From NCBI GenBank assembly GCA_002339265.1, contig DDKG01000251.1, positions 1-26,781 on the forward strand: DNA of 26,781 nucleotides. The letters run 5' to 3'. Shown here piece by piece: positions 17,295 to 25,032 of the stretch. Under the pieces are notes generated by a model. The model was not told the origin of the DNA. It did no database searches and saw only the letters and a list, made by a program, of their open reading frames with translations. A program made the translations under genes and the position numbers. How positions within the stretch are numbered: position 1 is the stretch's first letter; the number at the start of each line of letters is the position of its first letter. The stretch is from Massilia sp. UBA2604 (GTDB taxonomy: Bacteria > Pseudomonadota > Gammaproteobacteria > Burkholderiales > Burkholderiaceae_D).

Positions 17295-19379
17295 TTAGTA
17301 ACGCCAGTGGACGGTCAGCTCGGCATGACGCTCGTCGCCCAGCAGGTATTGCGAGGGACCATACGAGGTGATCGCATACAGCTTGTCGGTCAGGTTGCGC
17401 AGGTTGAGCTGCAGCTGCACGTTGCGGCTCAGGGCCCAGCCGATCGAAGCGTCCAGCGTGGTGTAGGCCGGCAGCGTCTGGGTGTTGGCATTGCTGATGA
17501 AACGTTCGCCCACGTAGCGCAGGCCGGCGCTGGTACGCCAGTCACCGGCGCGGTGCGTCAGCCACAGGTTCGAGGAAACCTTCGGCACGTCGGCCGGGCG
17601 GTTGCCGGCGCGCGAGACGTTGCCGGCTTCGAGCAGCTCGTCGAACTCGGCATCCGTGTAGGCCACGTTAGCGTCCATGCGCCAGCCAGGCGCCAGGTTC
17701 ATGCTGGCGCTTACTTCCGCGCCCTGCGACGTTTGCGAGCCGCCCTGCACCGACAAGGCCGGGTTGTTGGGGTCGCGCGTGATGATGTCGTCCTTCTTGA
17801 TCCGATACAGCGCGGCGGTCCACTCGGCGCGGCCGCCGGCCAGCATCTGCTTGACGCCCGCCTCGACCTGGCGCGCATCGGTCAGCTTGAACTTGCTGTT
17901 GGCCAGGGTCATCGACAGGAGACTCGTCAGCGGATCGCTGCCGGTGCTGACCTGGCCATACAGCGAGGTGTCCGGCGCCAGCTTCCAGCTCGCGCCGACG
18001 CGGACCGAATTGGAACGCAGGGTAGTCTGGAAATGGCCGCTGTCGGCCAGCAGGTTGCGGCGGTCGATCTTGTAGCGGTCGTGGCGCGCGCCCGCCGTCA
18101 AGAGCAGGCGCTCGTTGACCCGGTAAGCGTCTTCCAGGTAGAAGGCGTGCGTGGTGGTGTCGGTCGCGAAGTTCGGGCGGAACGGATCCGGCGTATCCCA
18201 GAAGCTGCCCGGATCGAAACCGGTCGGCGCGACGGTCGACGACCCGCCGTATGGCGAATTATTGGTGTGCTTGAAGTTGATGGTCGAGACTTCCCAGCCC
18301 GCCACCACCTGGTTGGCGCCGGTCTTCCAGCGCGCTTCCAGGCGGTTCGCCGTCTGCTCCTGGTCGTGGCGGATGCCGATGTAGTCGCTGCGGTCGACGA
18401 CGTCGCGCAGTGGATCATAGGCGTACGACTCGATATTGCGCCAGTCGCGGCGCGACTGGAAATAAGCCAGCTCGTTGCTGATCTCCAGGTTCGGATTGAC
18501 CTGCCAGTTCAGGCGCGCGACGGCCTTGTCGTCGACGAAGCGCAGCACGGCGTCGCCGGCATTGTAGTTCTCGTCACGCAGGTGCTCGGCCAGGCCGCCG
18601 TTCACCAGCGGCGTGCCGAAGTAGCGGATCGGTTCCTGTTCCGCGTGGTCGAGCTGGGCGTACAAGGTCACGCTAGGGGCCAGCTTCGTCGTCATGCTGG
18701 TCAGGATCTTGCCGTGGCGGGATTCGCCGCGGTCGATGAAGCCGTCGCTGCGGCCGGCATAGGCGTCGACGCGGAAGGCGCACTGCTCGCCCAATGCACC
18801 GGTGGCGCCGATGCCGGCGCGCAGCGATTCACCGCCACCGATGCCGCCCAGGATCTCGAGCGAGGATTCGCGGCGCGGCGCCTTGCGCACGGCGTTGATG
18901 ATGGCGCCGGTGGTGCCGCTGCCGTGAACCACCGAACCGGGGCCGCGCAGCACTTCGATCGTCTCGTAGCCCCAGGGGTCGGCCGGATAGGTCGCGGTGG
19001 TGGAGCCGACCAGCAGGCGCTGGCCGTTCTCCAGCATCGCGATCGAGTTGTTGCCGTTGAAGCCGCGCGCCGAGTAGCTGATGCCGCTGCCGGGCGAGCT
19101 GCTGTCGGTCAGGCCGGTGGTGCGCGTGACCGCGTCCTTGACCAGCAGGTCGCCGCGCGCCGCGATGGTGGAGGCGCTCAAGGTCTCGGCGCTGGCCGGC
19201 AGGTCGAGCGTGCTGATGTCCAGGCGGCTGCCGGTGGTGTTGGGGCGGTCGAGCGCCAGGCCCTCGTCGGCGGTCGCGCCGCGGATGGTGACGGTGGGAA
19301 GATCTTGCGCACTGGCGCCAGTGGCGCACAGCAGGGCGATGGCCGCGGCGAGCGGACGCAGTTGGGTCATGTCGTTCAT
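17295..19379 (-). CDS. TonB-dependent receptor, siderophore type, in the CobN operon
   Basis: A 694-residue outer-membrane transporter. It has a signal peptide ending near residue 24 (ASA), a short TonB-box-like segment (PTVTI) right after, and a plug domain. The plug shows SYSARGFNGNNSIAMLENGQRLL and IEVLRGPGSVVHGSGTTGAIIN. A barrel follows with the late LNLRNLTDKLY motif and a C-terminal aromatic residue (WRY). Overall it resembles ferric-siderophore receptors more than BtuB. Translation is coupled to the upstream DUF2149 gene by an ATGA overlap. The cobalamin riboswitch at the head of the operon suggests a corrinoid, cobalt complex or related metal chelate as substrate, but the ligand is not shown by the sequence. 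Confidence 0.9.
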   Translation of the reverse strand: MNDMTQLRPLAAAIALLCATGASAQDLPTVTIRGATADEGLALDRPNTTGSRLDISTLDLPASAETLSASTIAARGDLLVKDAVTRTTGLTDSSSPGSGISYSARGFNGNNSIAMLENGQRLLVGSTTATYPADPWGYETIEVLRGPGSVVHGSGTTGAIINAVRKAPRRESSLEILGGIGGGESLRAGIGATGALGEQCAFRVDAYAGRSDGFIDRGESRHGKILTSMTTKLAPSVTLYAQLDHAEQEPIRYFGTPLVNGGLAEHLRDENYNAGDAVLRFVDDKAVARLNWQVNPNLEISNELAYFQSRRDWRNIESYAYDPLRDVVDRSDYIGIRHDQEQTANRLEARWKTGANQVVAGWEVSTINFKHTNNSPYGGSSTVAPTGFDPGSFWDTPDPFRPNFATDTTTHAFYLEDAYRVNERLLLTAGARHDRYKIDRRNLLADSGHFQTTLRSNSVRVGASWKLAPDTSLYGQVSTGSDPLTSLLSMTLANSKFKLTDARQVEAGVKQMLAGGRAEWTAALYRIKKDDIITRDPNNPALSVQGGSQTSQGAEVSASMNLAPGWRMDANVAYTDAEFDELLEAGNVSRAGNRPADVPKVSSNLWLTHRAGDWRTSAGLRYVGERFISNANTQTLPAYTTLDASIGWALSRNVQLQLNLRNLTDKLYAITSYGPSQYLLGDERHAELTVHWRY

Positions 19380-19708
19380 GGTTTGCTTTGGGTTTGTGCA
19401 GGTTCGATCAGCACCAGCTGACCGGTCTCCGGGTCACGATAGACTTCGCCGACGCGGTCGTAGCCGCTGCCGTCCTGGGTCACGCCGCTGGCGGGCCGCT
19501 CGATCTGGCGTCCCTTCTCCACCGGCTGCGGGGTCTTCAGAGCGCCTTGCGCGCCGGCGATGGCGGCGATCAGGCCGCAGGCGAACACCAGCATCACGTC
19601 GACCAGGTTGACCAGGCTGGCGCGCGGATCTTCGTCGCTCTGGTCGAAGCGCGCATCGAGGTGGCGGTACAGCCTCAGTTTGCCGCGTCCCGATTTGGCT
19701 GCGTTCAT
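19376..19708 (-). CDS. DUF2149 protein, ExbD-like partner of the proton channel
   Basis: A 110-residue protein with a single membrane helix at about residues 31-52. It is preceded by the DPRASLVNLVDVMLVFACGL stretch that marks DUF2149. Asp37 in that helix sits where ExbD/TolR/MotB proteins carry their proton-binding aspartate. The remaining 55 or so residues would be periplasmic, and contain YDRVGEVYRDPETGQLVLIE. Members of this family are typically found next to an ExbB-like protein and a CobN-like chelatase, exactly as here. It overlaps both neighbours by four bases. I infer that it forms a proton-driven stator-like pair with the upstream ExbB-like protein. Confidence 0.82.
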   Translation of the reverse strand: MNAAKSGRGKLRLYRHLDARFDQSDEDPRASLVNLVDVMLVFACGLIAAIAGAQGALKTPQPVEKGRQIERPASGVTQDGSGYDRVGEVYRDPETGQLVLIEPAQTQSKP

Positions 19709-20148
19709 GGCTGCGGCTCCATCGCGTCCAGCGTCTCTTCATACCAGCGGCGGCGCAGCTTGCCGATCACCAGACCGCCGATGCCGGCCACCAAGCCCAG
19801 CACGGTGGCGTCGAAGGCCACCGTCACGGCGCTGGCCAGCTTGGCCGGGTCGCCCTCTCCCAGCGCGGCCAGGCCCGGTCCGAGCGGGATGATGGTGGCC
19901 ATCAGGCCCAGCATCGGCGGGATGCGCGCCAGCAGGTCGGCGCGCTCCAGCCGATGGCGCGCAATGCGCTGCACCGCCTCGACGTCGCCGCTGTCGCGCA
20001 GCCTGGCCAGGCCGTGGAAGCGTTCGCCGACGGCGATGCCCGATTCGACCAGCGCGATCGCGCAGCCGGCCAGCAGCGCCACCAGGGATGGCGCGAGCAG
20101 CCAGCTGACGGCGTCGTGCAGCCAGGCGTATGAGAGGGTTTCGATCAT
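19705..20148 (-). CDS. MotA/TolQ/ExbB-family proton channel protein
   Basis: A 147-residue inner-membrane protein, shorter than classical ExbB (about 220-240). Helices lie near residues 14-34, 76-94 and 103-127. The signature IPPMLGLMATIIPLGPGL followed by LASAVTVAFDATVLGLVAG is that of the MotA_ExbB domain, which forms a proton pore with an ExbD-type partner. The ATG at 20148 is chosen because of an AAGGAGT site five bases upstream and an ATGA overlap with the cobN stop. The frame extends 14 residues further upstream, inside cobN. There is no tonB gene nearby, so the pair may energise the CobN-like protein rather than the receptor. Confidence 0.85.
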   Translation of the reverse strand: MIETLSYAWLHDAVSWLLAPSLVALLAGCAIALVESGIAVGERFHGLARLRDSGDVEAVQRIARHRLERADLLARIPPMLGLMATIIPLGPGLAALGEGDPAKLASAVTVAFDATVLGLVAGIGGLVIGKLRRRWYEETLDAMEPQP

Positions 20149-23100
20149 GGATGACTCCTTGCAGGTTGAGGGATGTGCCGGCCGCGCCACAGGCCGAGCG
20201 AGAACAGGACGAGGCAGGCGGCCAGGATGGCCAGCACCTGCACGATGCGCAGCGCGGCGGGCTGCGCGGGTTCGGGTTTCTGTGTCAGTTCGTAGACGCG
20301 CATCGGTTCAGGCGCCGGCGCCGGCGTGGCCGGTTCGGCAGGTTCGGCCAGTTCGCCGGTGTCAGGAGCCGCAGCCTGCTGCGTTGGCGCTGCCGGTGCC
20401 GCAGCGGGAACCGACGTGGCGGCAGCCGGCAGCATCTCCCCGCGCGCCTTGGCCAGGGTGACGCCGAGTTGTGCGGCGTCCGCGCCATCCAGTTGCGGCG
20501 CCAGCCAGCCCCACATCGGATGATCCGGCGCCGTGTGGCCGCTGCCCGGCAAGCCGTTGGCCGCCACCAGGCGCGCGAGCCCGCCGCCCATGCGGCGAAT
20601 GGTCTCGGGATCGGTCTTCCAGAATCCTTTTTCGGCCGCCACCATGAGCACCGCCAGCATGTGCGCCTTCACGTGCGCGTTGTGGCGCTGGCCCAGGAAT
20701 TCGGGCAGGCCGAGCTTGTGCCGGTTGTCGAAATAGACGGCTTTCACCTCATCCCAGGCCCAGTTCTTGACCAGGTCCGGACGGGTGACCTGCCAGCCCC
20801 ACAGGTTCTCGATGAATTCCTGGCCCATGGTGCGCGCACCGGAGTAGCCGTTGTCCATCAATGGACGCAGCCAGGCCGGATTCAGGAAGCGCCCACGCAG
20901 CTCGCCCAACAACGCCGTGGCGAGCGGCTCGACGTCGGCCTGGCCCGGCTGCGCATGCTGCAGGATCAGCGCATCCGGCACGCGGCCGGTGCGCGTCTCG
21001 ACCGCCAGCGACAGGCCGCCCAGGTAGTCGAAGGCGTCGTTGTTGTCGAGCAGGCCATACAGATTGCTGGCGCGGCCGTGGTAGGTGCGGTGGATGCCGT
21101 CCAGCGCCACGTCGAAGGCGCGGTGGCTGGAGGCGCCTTCGGCATCCAGGCCATAGGCATGGCCCATGCGGTTGCGGTAGGCGCGGCCGATCTCTTCGCG
21201 CTCGCGCCAGGCGCCCGAGCGCTCGGCCAGGCGGTTCACGCCGGTCCCATAGGCCCCCGGCGCATCGCCGAACACGCGCAGCGCGGCGGCCTGCCCCGCT
21301 TCGCCCGACGCCATGCCGCCCGCCACCAGCGCGCGCTGGCGAGTCAGCCATTCGCGCGCCACGCGGTTATCCGTCGCTGCTTCGCTGCCCCACACGGCGC
21401 CCTCGATCGGCGCCAGCGCCGCCTGCAGCGCTGGGCGCAGCGTCGGGTCCTGCTCGACCAGCGCCTGCGCCGACGCCGCCAGCGCCAGCCGGCCGGCGCG
21501 GTCGATCAGACGGATCAGGTTCGGATACAGGTCGCGGAACAGGCCGGAGGTGGTGACGACCGCGTCGCGCCGGACGGCGCCGGGCGTGAGCTTCACGTCG
21601 GTGACGATGCCGCGCGCATTCCACACCGGCTCGGCGCCCATCATGGCGAGCGCGAAGCCGACCATCACGCCCTCGTCGCGCACCGCGTCGGACGCCCACA
21701 GGATGATGCCTTCGCTGCCCTCGCCTACTTTGTCCCTTTCGGCCGCTTTCCCCGCCATCTGCCTCCCCAGTCCAAACCCTAACCGGGTCGGCAGGATGTC
21801 GCCGTCGACCGCGTGGAAGTTGCGGCCCGTCGGCAGCGCCTCGGGCGAGCGCAGCGGATCGTTGCCCTTGCCTGGCTCGATGTAGCGGCCATCCAGGCCG
21901 GCCAGCAGCGCCGCCATCTCGCGCCGCGGCGAGTCGCGCAATTTATGCGCAACCTCGGGGTCGTCGATGCCGCTCTTCTTCATCGAGTCGAGCATCAGGT
22001 CCAGCGATTCCTTGTTCCACGGCCGGCCGAACACGTGCAGGCCGTGGGGCATGAATTTTTCTTGCAGCTTGGTCAGGTAGTGGCCGATCTCGTGCGCCAG
22101 CAGGTCGTGGTCGGCGGCGTCGAAGCCGATGCCGCGCACTTCCAGCACGTCGGACATCGAGGCTTCCAGCTCGGCGCGCAGGTTCAGGGCCACCACGCGC
22201 TCGCGCATCAGCTGCGCGGCCTGGGTCTTGAGCGACTCGGACGACGCGGCCTCGAAACTCTCGACGATCTGGCGCAGCGACAGCAGCTCGTCGTACAGCG
22301 GCGTGGTCGCCAGCGGCGGCGTCAGGTGGTCGACGATGATGGCCAGGCCGCGGCGCTTGGCCTGGGTGCCTTCGCCGACGCCGTCCACGATATACGGGTA
22401 GATGCCCGGCAGGTCGCTCGCGATCAGGCTCGGATAGTCGTCGCTCGACAGGCCGACTGCCTTGCCCGGCATGAATTCATAAGTCGAGTGGCGGCCCACG
22501 TGCACCACCGCATCGGCCTTGAAGCGGTCGCGGATCCAGTGGTAGAAACCCAGGAACTGGTGCGGCGGCGTGATGCTGGTGTTCGCGTGCAGCAGTTCTT
22601 CGTCCACTTCCCAGCCGCGCGGCGGCTGCGGGCCGATGAAGACGTTGCCGAACACCAGGCCCGGCACCAGCATCTTGCCGCCGTCGACCATCACCTTGCC
22701 CGGCGCCGGGCCCCAGCCGCGCATGCCTTCGATGCCGTAGCCGATCAGGCGCCGATAAAGGGGCGCCAGCGCCTTGCAGGGACGCGGCTTGACGTCGTCC
22801 AGGCAGGCAAAGTATCCCTCTTCCAGCGCATGCAGGTCGCGCGTGGCCGCCTCGCGCTGCGGGTGGTCGACGCCCTCGACCAGGTGCAGCAGCTCCTCGA
22901 TCACGGTTTCGGCCTGCTTGCGGCCCAGCGCGCGTTCGCCCTTGGCTTCGGCGGTCAGCACGTCGGCATGCAGTCGCCCCAGCAGGCCGTCTTTCATTTC
23001 TCCCTGCACCCGCGGCGACAGGGTCGCGAACCAGCGCGCGTAATCGGCCGCACTGACGCTATTGACGGTGCCGGCCATCTCGCGCAGGGCGGCGCGGTCT

Positions 23101-24503
23101 TCCGGCAGGTTGACGCCGCGCGCCATGATCATGTCGAGCAGCGCCTCGGACGACGCCGGCAGATCGCCGACCGTGTAGCCGGCGCTTTTAAGCGCATGCA
23201 GCATGTCGAACAGCGACTCCGGCACGTTGAGGTTGTCGGCGCCGATGTTCTGGCGGCCCGGCGGATGGTTGTAGTAGACCATCGCGACCTTCTTGTCCGC
23301 ATTCGGCTTGGCGCGCAGCGCCAGCCAGCGCGCCACCCGGCCCGACAGGCGCTCGACTTCGGCCGGCAGCAGGACTGGCGGCCGGTTCTCGATGCCGGTC
23401 TGGCGGTCGCGCTGGGCCTGGCCCAGGGCCGCCACCACCATCGGCTGGCCGATACCCTGCAGCTCGGGCAGGGCCACGCGGTACTGGACCGAATCGGGCG
23501 GCAAGCCATCAGGCGACAACTGCCACTGCATCGCGGTGCGGTCCGACAGGCGGATCGCCTTGAACACCGGGATGTCCAGGCGCTTGAAAGCTTCGCCCAC
23601 TGCCTCGCGGCCCTCGGCGGCGCCGACCACGAAGTCCTGCAGCACCACCAGCGCCGCCGGTTTCGCCGGCGCGACCAGCTCCGGCAGGCGCTCCAGCGCT
23701 TCGCGCGAGGCGCCGCCCCAGCGCGTCAGCAGTTGCACGCAGGGCTGACCGAGTTCCTCGATGCGGCGGCACAAGGCGGCCGGCACCACCCCATCCATAT
23801 TCGCCAGGTCAAGCACGACCACGGCCGGTCGGTCCTGCAGGCCAAGCCTGGCGGCATTGCCCCAGGCGGCGGCGTCCTGCAGCTCGCGCTGCCCGGCGCG
23901 CAGGCGCAGCGTCGGCTCGGGCTGCGGAGGAGCCAGGGGCGTCGATGGCGCCAGCAGGTGCCGCATCAGCTCCGTGGTGTTGTCGACGCCGCCCGACTGC
24001 CATACGCGGCGCGCCGCCAGCCAGTGGCGGGCGGCGGGGTCCAGGTCCGCCGCCTGCAGCGCGGCCGGCGGCGGCGCTTCGCTCGCCAGCTGGCGCAGCA
24101 GCTCGGGCGAGAAGCCGGCCAGGCTGCCATGGCGCGAACGCGTCATCAGGTTCAGGGTCGCTTCGCCATTCAGCGCGAGCACGGCGGTGTCCGGCCGGGC
24201 GTGGCGCGCCAGCCCATCCTTCATGCGGCGCGCCGGGTCGCCGAACAGCGACACCGCCAGGATGGTGTCGGCGCCGGCGATCCACTGCCCCACTTCACGC
24301 TCGCCGGCCGCCATCAGCTGGTCCGGGGTGCGCAGCAGGATGCGGTCGCGCGGGTGGCTGGCCAGGTGGCGGTGGGCGGCCTCGATGGCGCCCGGCGCGG
24401 CGCGTTCGGTGACTACCGCGAACAGGGTGGCAGCACTTGCAGGCATGCAGGCGAACAGGAACGCCAGCGCAGCGCAGGCGCGGACAATGAGAAGCGTGTT
24501 CAT
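20145..24503 (-). CDS. cobN: CobN-like chelatase, exported and membrane-anchored
   Basis: A 1452-residue protein of the CobN/BchH chelatase large-subunit family, which inserts or handles metal in tetrapyrroles. Family motifs include HVGRHSTYEFMPGK (His668, His672, Glu676), YIEPGKGNDPLRSPEALPTGRN, ILWASDAVRDEGV and VVTTSGLFRDLYPNL. Unlike cytoplasmic CobN (about 1275 residues), it starts with a signal peptide (residues 1-24, ASA-A). It ends with a Pro/Ala-rich linker, one membrane helix (about residues 1418-1440) and a basic tail. The catalytic body should therefore sit in the periplasm. An AAAGGT site lies ten bases before the ATG. No CobS or CobT ATPase genes are nearby; instead an ExbB/DUF2149 pair overlaps downstream. 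Bacteroidetes HmuS, a CobN homologue in heme-uptake operons, is the closest described parallel I know. The true reaction is unknown. Confidence 0.9.
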   Translation of the reverse strand: MNTLLIVRACAALAFLFACMPASAATLFAVVTERAAPGAIEAAHRHLASHPRDRILLRTPDQLMAAGEREVGQWIAGADTILAVSLFGDPARRMKDGLARHARPDTAVLALNGEATLNLMTRSRHGSLAGFSPELLRQLASEAPPPAALQAADLDPAARHWLAARRVWQSGGVDNTTELMRHLLAPSTPLAPPQPEPTLRLRAGQRELQDAAAWGNAARLGLQDRPAVVVLDLANMDGVVPAALCRRIEELGQPCVQLLTRWGGASREALERLPELVAPAKPAALVVLQDFVVGAAEGREAVGEAFKRLDIPVFKAIRLSDRTAMQWQLSPDGLPPDSVQYRVALPELQGIGQPMVVAALGQAQRDRQTGIENRPPVLLPAEVERLSGRVARWLALRAKPNADKKVAMVYYNHPPGRQNIGADNLNVPESLFDMLHALKSAGYTVGDLPASSEALLDMIMARGVNLPEDRAALREMAGTVNSVSAADYARWFATLSPRVQGEMKDGLLGRLHADVLTAEAKGERALGRKQAETVIEELLHLVEGVDHPQREAATRDLHALEEGYFACLDDVKPRPCKALAPLYRRLIGYGIEGMRGWGPAPGKVMVDGGKMLVPGLVFGNVFIGPQPPRGWEVDEELLHANTSITPPHQFLGFYHWIRDRFKADAVVHVGRHSTYEFMPGKAVGLSSDDYPSLIASDLPGIYPYIVDGVGEGTQAKRRGLAIIVDHLTPPLATTPLYDELLSLRQIVESFEAASSESLKTQAAQLMRERVVALNLRAELEASMSDVLEVRGIGFDAADHDLLAHEIGHYLTKLQEKFMPHGLHVFGRPWNKESLDLMLDSMKKSGIDDPEVAHKLRDSPRREMAALLAGLDGRYIEPGKGNDPLRSPEALPTGRNFHAVDGDILPTRLGFGLGRQMAGKAAERDKVGEGSEGIILWASDAVRDEGVMVGFALAMMGAEPVWNARGIVTDVKLTPGAVRRDAVVTTSGLFRDLYPNLIRLIDRAGRLALAASAQALVEQDPTLRPALQAALAPIEGAVWGSEAATDNRVAREWLTRQRALVAGGMASGEAGQAAALRVFGDAPGAYGTGVNRLAERSGAWREREEIGRAYRNRMGHAYGLDAEGASSHRAFDVALDGIHRTYHGRASNLYGLLDNNDAFDYLGGLSLAVETRTGRVPDALILQHAQPGQADVEPLATALLGELRGRFLNPAWLRPLMDNGYSGARTMGQEFIENLWGWQVTRPDLVKNWAWDEVKAVYFDNRHKLGLPEFLGQRHNAHVKAHMLAVLMVAAEKGFWKTDPETIRRMGGGLARLVAANGLPGSGHTAPDHPMWGWLAPQLDGADAAQLGVTLAKARGEMLPAAATSVPAAAPAAPTQQAAAPDTGELAEPAEPATPAPAPEPMRVYELTQKPEPAQPAALRIVQVLAILAACLVLFSLGLWRGRHIPQPARSHP
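20154..20160 (-). promoter_or_regulatory. Ribosome binding site of the ExbB-like gene
   Basis: AAGGAGT on the minus strand lies five bases before the ATG at 20148, inside the last codons of cobN. It fixes the start of the proton-channel gene and indicates independent, strong re-initiation at this junction. Confidence 0.75.
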
Positions 24504-24661
24504 GTGAACGTCGACCTTTCAGCTGCGCGCCAGGGCGCACGACAACAGGCAGCCGCCATCCTTCCACGATGAACAGGGACGCTTGCGCGCGCGCCGCGAG
24601 GGCGAACGACCGCATACGCGATAGCACGAGCAATAAAGAAGGAACAGCGGACAACCAACAG

Positions 24662-24685
24662 GCACGCCCTCACCCCGGGACGTGC
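24662..24685 (-). other. Hairpin downstream of the riboswitch aptamer (candidate expression platform)
   Basis: On the minus strand GCACG (24681-24685) pairs with CGTGC (24662-24666). CCC (24677-24679) pairs with GGG (24667-24669) inside it, leaving one bulged base and a 7-base loop. It begins about ten bases after the B12 box and is followed by a U/G-rich stretch (CTGTTGGTTGT), not a clean U-tract. It could be a weak terminator or part of the switching structure. The remaining leader (24504-24661) shows no other clear element apart from the cobN ribosome site. Confidence 0.35.
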
Positions 24686-24696
24686 GAATGCATCGT

Positions 24697-24890
24697 GGAT
24701 GGCCGGTCTTCTGGCTCGCCGTCTTCCTTCCCCGGTCCTGCCTTCCCGTGCACGGGGCACAGTGGCGTTCGACCGGGGTCGTCAGGCTTACAGCAGCGGG
24801 GGCTGCGCCGGACTGGCGCGCGATGGCTATCGCGCACGTCACCGGCTTCCCGTTTCACCTCCCTGCAGACGAGCAGGAAGGCACCATTCA
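24697..24890 (-). promoter_or_regulatory. Cobalamin riboswitch
   Basis: The 5' leader of the cobN operon carries the conserved blocks of the cobalamin riboswitch in the right order on the minus strand. They are GGTGCC (24880-24885), CGGGAAGCCGGTGACG (24837-24852), GCCCCCGCTGCTGTAAGC (24786-24803), GCCACTG (24760-24766) and the B12 box AGCCAGAAGACCGGCC (24701-24716). The span of about 195 bases is normal for this RNA. It normally lowers expression of downstream genes when adenosylcobalamin or another cobalamin is plentiful. About 195 bases separate it from the cobN start, which leaves room for a terminator or for ribosome-site sequestration. The outer ends are approximate. Confidence 0.93.
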
Positions 24891-24904
24891 CTTGATTGGG
24901 CGCG

Positions 24905-24934
24905 ATTCTACCGCCAAGTTCGACCAGTTGTCAC
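24905..24934 (-). promoter_or_regulatory. Candidate sigma-70 promoter of the riboswitch-cobN operon
   Basis: On the minus strand GTGACA (24929-24934) and TAGAAT (24905-24910) are separated by 18 bases. Each differs from the consensus hexamer at one position. Transcription would start near 24898, just before the riboswitch aptamer, which is where the promoter should be. Confidence 0.55.
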
Positions 24935-25032
24935 CGCATTATTTTTTCTTCCCGGATGGCGCAGGCAGCCGCCGCTCCATCGAATCTCCATCCAACTGTC
25001 ACCCGAATGCCATCGACCGCGGTCACAATACG

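Noticed and set aside
15987..19421. An 1144-codon open frame on the + strand across two minus-strand genes
   Set aside because: It is antisense to the PepSY and receptor genes, both of which have strong domain matches. No recognisable protein is encoded.
21813..24572. A 919-codon open frame on the + strand, antisense to cobN
   Set aside because: The translation is His/Arg/Gln-rich and lacks domains. It is a GC-bias shadow of the clear cobN gene on the other strand.
24682..25032. N-terminal extension of the MFS gene upstream of ATG 25033
   Set aside because: This segment is antisense to the conserved riboswitch, and its translation is not like MFS N-termini.
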